Source of the DNA: Nocardioides sp.
GTDB lineage: Bacteria; Actinomycetota; Actinomycetes; Propionibacteriales; Nocardioidaceae
Reading direction: 5' to 3'
DNA length: 7,616 nt
Assembly: GCA_023252065.1 (NCBI GenBank)
Contig: JAHEXO010000060.1
Span: 951-8,566 of the forward strand
Shown here: positions 5,063 to 7,616 of the stretch, in pieces
How positions within the stretch are numbered: position 1 is the first letter of the stretch
Layout of the letters: every line of letters starts with the position of its first letter
Position numbers and translations under genes: made by a program
Notes under the pieces: generated by a model
The model's input: only the letters and a program-made list of their open reading frames with translations
Database searches by the model: none
What the model was told of the DNA's origin: nothing

Positions 5063-6316
5063 GTGCCCGAGTCCTCCGCTGCCATCCCCGAGGGCGCGCT
5101 GCTGCTCCACATCGGCCCTCACAAGACCGGTACGACGGCCATCCAGGGGCTGCTGGCGGCGGCCCGGGACGACCTGGCCGCCCACGGGGTGACCTACCCG
5201 GGCCGGGCCAGCGCCCACCACGACGCGGCTCGCGTCCTGATCGACCGACCGGCCGGCTGGCGGCACGACAGCGCCCCGCTTCCCGGCGAGGGCGTGTGGG
5301 AGGACCTCGTGCACACGGTCCACACCACACCCGGGCGGGTCGTGGTGAGCAGCGAGTTCTTCGCGCTCGCCGACGCCGAGCAGCGCGCCCGGGCGGTCGA
5401 CGCGCTCGGTCGCGACCGGCTCCACCTGCTCGTGGCAGCGCGCAACCCCGGCTCGATCGCCCTGTCCACCTGGCAGCAGGTGCTCCGTGACGGCAAGACA
5501 GGAAGTCTCGACGGCTGGCTCGAGGAGCGCTTCCGCAGGCCCGAGCCCCAGCTCGCCACGCAGGGCTTCTGGTCCTGGGCCGACACCGCGACGCTCGTGG
5601 ACGGCTGGTCGAACGTCGTCGACCTCGACCGGATCAGCGTCGTGGTCCTCGACGAGACCGACCGCACCCTGCTCCCCACGACCTTCGAGCAGCTGCTCGG
5701 ACTGCCGCCCGGCCTGCTCGCGGGTCACCCGCCACCGAACCAGAACCGCAGCCTCACCGCCCCCGAGGCCGAGCTGCTGCGCCGCGCGATCGCCCTGACC
5801 AAGCCGCAGCTCAGCTGGGACGAGTTCTCACTGTTCTTCCGGATGGGCTACGCGCGACGTCTGCACGACGCCCGGGTCCCACCCAAGGACGAGCCGCGCC
5901 CGACGCTCCCGCGCTGGGCCGCCGAGCAGGCCACTACCGAGGCCACCGCCAGCATCGACCGGCTGAGGGCGAGCGGAGTCACCGTCATCGGCGACCTCGA
6001 GCACCTCCAACGGATCCCGCCCGCCGCCGATGCCGAGCCCATCGACCAGGTGCCGATCGACCTGGCTGCCGAGGCCCTGGCCGGTGTGATCACCGCGGGC
6101 CAGCGCCGGATCCGCCGTTCCGCGGCCCGGGCCGACAAGCTCGCCGCCACGCAGCGGCGTCTCCGCAGGGCGGAGCGCCGGATCGCAGAGCTCACCACGA
6201 CCGACGGTTCCAAGGCCCTGGACGGCGTCCCGGCCCGTGAGCTCGCAGCCGCTCTGCGAGCGCGGGTCCGCGCCCGGCTCACCCGAGGCACCCGGGTCCC
6301 CCCGGCCGAGCAGTGA
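5063..6316 (+). CDS. Sulfotransferase family protein (PAPS-dependent)
   Basis: This 417-residue protein opens with LLLHIGPHKTGTTAIQ (13-28), a sulfotransferase 5'-phosphosulfate-binding loop with K21 and T24/T25. VVVSSEFFALAD (93-104) and LLVAARNPGSIALSTWQQVL (122-141) follow; R127 and S135 are the likely 3'-phosphate contacts on PAPS. The C-terminal 70 residues are highly basic with a likely coiled coil (about 347-377, QRRIRRSAARADKLAATQRRLRRAERRIAEL), which could mediate partner or membrane contact. There is no signal peptide or transmembrane helix, so it is probably cytoplasmic. The GTG at 5063 is the first possible start after an in-frame TAG at 5051. It overlaps the glycosyltransferase by 4 nt (GTGA), so the two are translationally coupled. 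The acceptor is unknown, but a cell-surface glycan or polymer is likely from context. Confidence 0.85.
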   Translation: MPESSAAIPEGALLLHIGPHKTGTTAIQGLLAAARDDLAAHGVTYPGRASAHHDAARVLIDRPAGWRHDSAPLPGEGVWEDLVHTVHTTPGRVVVSSEFFALADAEQRARAVDALGRDRLHLLVAARNPGSIALSTWQQVLRDGKTGSLDGWLEERFRRPEPQLATQGFWSWADTATLVDGWSNVVDLDRISVVVLDETDRTLLPTTFEQLLGLPPGLLAGHPPPNQNRSLTAPEAELLRRAIALTKPQLSWDEFSLFFRMGYARRLHDARVPPKDEPRPTLPRWAAEQATTEATASIDRLRASGVTVIGDLEHLQRIPPAADAEPIDQVPIDLAAEALAGVITAGQRRIRRSAARADKLAATQRRLRRAERRIAELTTTDGSKALDGVPARELAAALRARVRARLTRGTRVPPAEQ

Positions 6317-7616
6317 ACAGCCCGGCCCGGCCCCGCTTCAGCCTGGTCGGCGCGGCCTCCGACGTCGGTCGCCACCTGCCGGACTTCATCGCCTCGCTCG
6401 AGGCCCAGACCCACGGCCTCGACGACGTCGAGATCATCATGGTCGACGACGGCTCCACCGACGACTCCGCCGAGATCCTCGACGCCTGGGCCACCCGCCG
6501 CCCCGACACCGTCCGCGTCCTCCACCAGGCCAACGCCGGACAGGGCGCCGCCCGCAACGCCGGCATCGCCGTGGCCACCGGCGAATGGATCTCCTTCCCC
6601 GACCCCGACGACACCCTCGCCCCCACCTACCTCGCCGAGGTCGCCGACTTCCTCGACACCCACCCCGACGCCGACCTCGTCGCCTGCCGCCGCCTGATGT
6701 GGAACGAGGAGACCGACCGCAAGCGCGACGAGCACCCCCTGCGGTCGATGTACCGCGGCAACCCCTACGTCGACCTCGCCCAGACCCCCGAACGCTTCCA
6801 CGGCCACTCCCCCACCAGCTTCTTCCACCTCGACCGCGTCCGCCACCTCGACCTCACCTTCGACACCCGGATCCGCCCCAACTTCGAAGACGGCCACTTC
6901 AACTGCCGCTACCTCCTCGACCACCCCCATCCCCAGGTCGGCTTCCTCGAGACCGCCACCTACCACTACCGCCTCCGCGCCGACGGCAGCTCCACCGTGC
7001 AGACCTCTCGGGCCGACGTGCGCCGCTACACCACCGTCCCCGAGCACGGCTTCGTCGACCTCGTCCGTACGGCGACCGCCCGCTACGGCAGGGTGCCGGG
7101 CTGGCTCGCGAGCTGCCTGATCTACGAGCTGCTCTGGTACTTCAACACCCCCGACGCCGCCGCCGGTGAGGGCCGCCCGATCGACGGCCCGCTGGCCGAC
7201 CGCTTCCACGAGCTGATCGGCGAGGTCCTCGGCTCGATCGACGTCGAGGAGGCGCTCCCCTACGCGTCGCCGTTCGTGCCCCTCGCCGCGAAGCTCACCA
7301 TGGCGCACGGCTACGAGCCCGAGGCATGGCACGACCCGTTCGTGCAGCTCGGACACCTCGACGTCACCCAGGAGCTGGTCCGGGCCTCCTACTTCTTCAC
7401 CGGCGAGCAGCCCGAGGAGACGTGGTGGGCCAACGGCGAGCCGATCATCCCGCTGCACGCCAAGATCCGCGACTTCTGCTACTACGGGCGGGTGATGGTG
7501 CACGAGCGCATCGCGTGGCTGCCCACCGACCGCACCCTGACCGTCGACCTCGACGGCAGCCCGACCGACATCGTCTACGAGCGCCCCCACGGCCCCGTAC
7601 GCGTGGCCCCGGCCGG
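6313..7616 (+). CDS. GT2 glycosyltransferase, probably the front half of a GT2/CDP-glycerol glycerophosphotransferase (TagF-like) fusion, 3' partial
   Basis: The frame is open from GTG 6313 to the window end (434 complete codons, no stop). Residues 9-250 form a GT-A, family 2 domain: FSLVGAASDVGRHLPDFIASLEAQ, the nucleotide-binding VDDGSTDDS (44-52), NAGQGAARNAG and the metal-binding FPDPDD (95-100). The usual N-terminal VP.YN strand is replaced by VGAASDV. RIRPNFEDGHFNCRYLL, YELLWYF and HAKIRDFCYYGRVMVHERIAWLP follow. These match, from memory, the middle region of large actinobacterial proteins in which GT2 is fused to a CDP-glycerol:glycerophosphate glycerophosphotransferase domain for teichoic-acid-like polymers. 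That second domain would lie beyond the window, so the fusion is inferred. There is no Shine-Dalgarno; the GTG overlaps the sulfotransferase TGA. Codons at 6481-6960 are far more C-ending than those from 7021 on. Confidence 0.85.
   Translation, partial: MNSPARPRFSLVGAASDVGRHLPDFIASLEAQTHGLDDVEIIMVDDGSTDDSAEILDAWATRRPDTVRVLHQANAGQGAARNAGIAVATGEWISFPDPDDTLAPTYLAEVADFLDTHPDADLVACRRLMWNEETDRKRDEHPLRSMYRGNPYVDLAQTPERFHGHSPTSFFHLDRVRHLDLTFDTRIRPNFEDGHFNCRYLLDHPHPQVGFLETATYHYRLRADGSSTVQTSRADVRRYTTVPEHGFVDLVRTATARYGRVPGWLASCLIYELLWYFNTPDAAAGEGRPIDGPLADRFHELIGEVLGSIDVEEALPYASPFVPLAAKLTMAHGYEPEAWHDPFVQLGHLDVTQELVRASYFFTGEQPEETWWANGEPIIPLHAKIRDFCYYGRVMVHERIAWLPTDRTLTVDLDGSPTDIVYERPHGPVRVAPA

Noticed and set aside
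5848..7590. Long open frame (580 codons) on the minus strand opposite the sulfotransferase end and the glycosyltransferase
   Set aside because: Its product is repetitive Gly/Val/Glu/Ala-rich with no recognisable motif. It is the expected antisense shadow of a gene with extreme C-ending codons, while the plus strand carries clear GT2 motifs.
1..7616. tRNA, rRNA, insertion sequences, prophage or toxin-antitoxin genes
   Set aside because: Reading both strands I saw no tRNA-like cloverleaf with a TTCGA-type arm, no rRNA sequence and no transposase, integrase or toxin motif. All gene-free gaps are under 120 nt.

Overview
The window is very GC-rich, with strongly C/G-ending codons, ATG/GTG starts and leaderless-looking promoters. 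It encodes MiaA, DapF and GcvT-type oxidoreductase proteins of actinobacterial style. An intergenic palindrome (GGTTGAGGAGG...CGTCTCGAAACC) resembles a repeat I remember from Nocardioides and relatives. My best guess is a chromosomal segment of a Nocardioides-like actinomycete (Propionibacteriales). This is inference, not a database result.

Layout. (1) Bases 1-1388, plus strand: the C-terminal part of a dimethylglycine/sarcosine-dehydrogenase-like FAD oxidoreductase with GcvT-type folate domains; its start lies outside the window. (2) Bases 1389-1503: a convergent intergenic region with two hairpins sharing an identical 19-nt core, probably a two-way terminator. (3) Minus strand, read from 4163 down to 1504: miaA (tRNA dimethylallyltransferase), dapF (diaminopimelate epimerase) four bases later, then an HSD10-like short-chain dehydrogenase with its own apparent promoter. 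(4) Plus strand from 4191: a small single-pass membrane protein divergent from miaA across only 27 bp, then a palindromic repeat, a NUDIX hydrolase, and a two-gene unit. That unit is a sulfotransferase overlapping by 4 nt a GT2-type glycosyltransferase that runs off the window end. The glycosyltransferase is probably the front half of a GT2/CDP-glycerol glycerophosphotransferase (TagF-like) fusion.

How the genes relate. miaA and dapF are housekeeping genes (tRNA modification; lysine and peptidoglycan precursor) in the order usual for actinobacteria. The folate-linked oxidoreductase and the SDR are catabolic-type enzymes facing each other, with no evidence that they share a pathway. The sulfotransferase/glycosyltransferase pair looks like the start of a cell-surface polymer locus.

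I see no phage, CRISPR, transposase, tRNA or rRNA, and no clear new system. The most notable signals are: five starts with a -10-like hexamer 6-7 nt before the start codon; a sharp codon-usage shift inside the glycosyltransferase gene; a palindromic repeat-like insertion in frame within dapF; the duplicated terminator hairpin; and a single rare TTA codon in the first gene.
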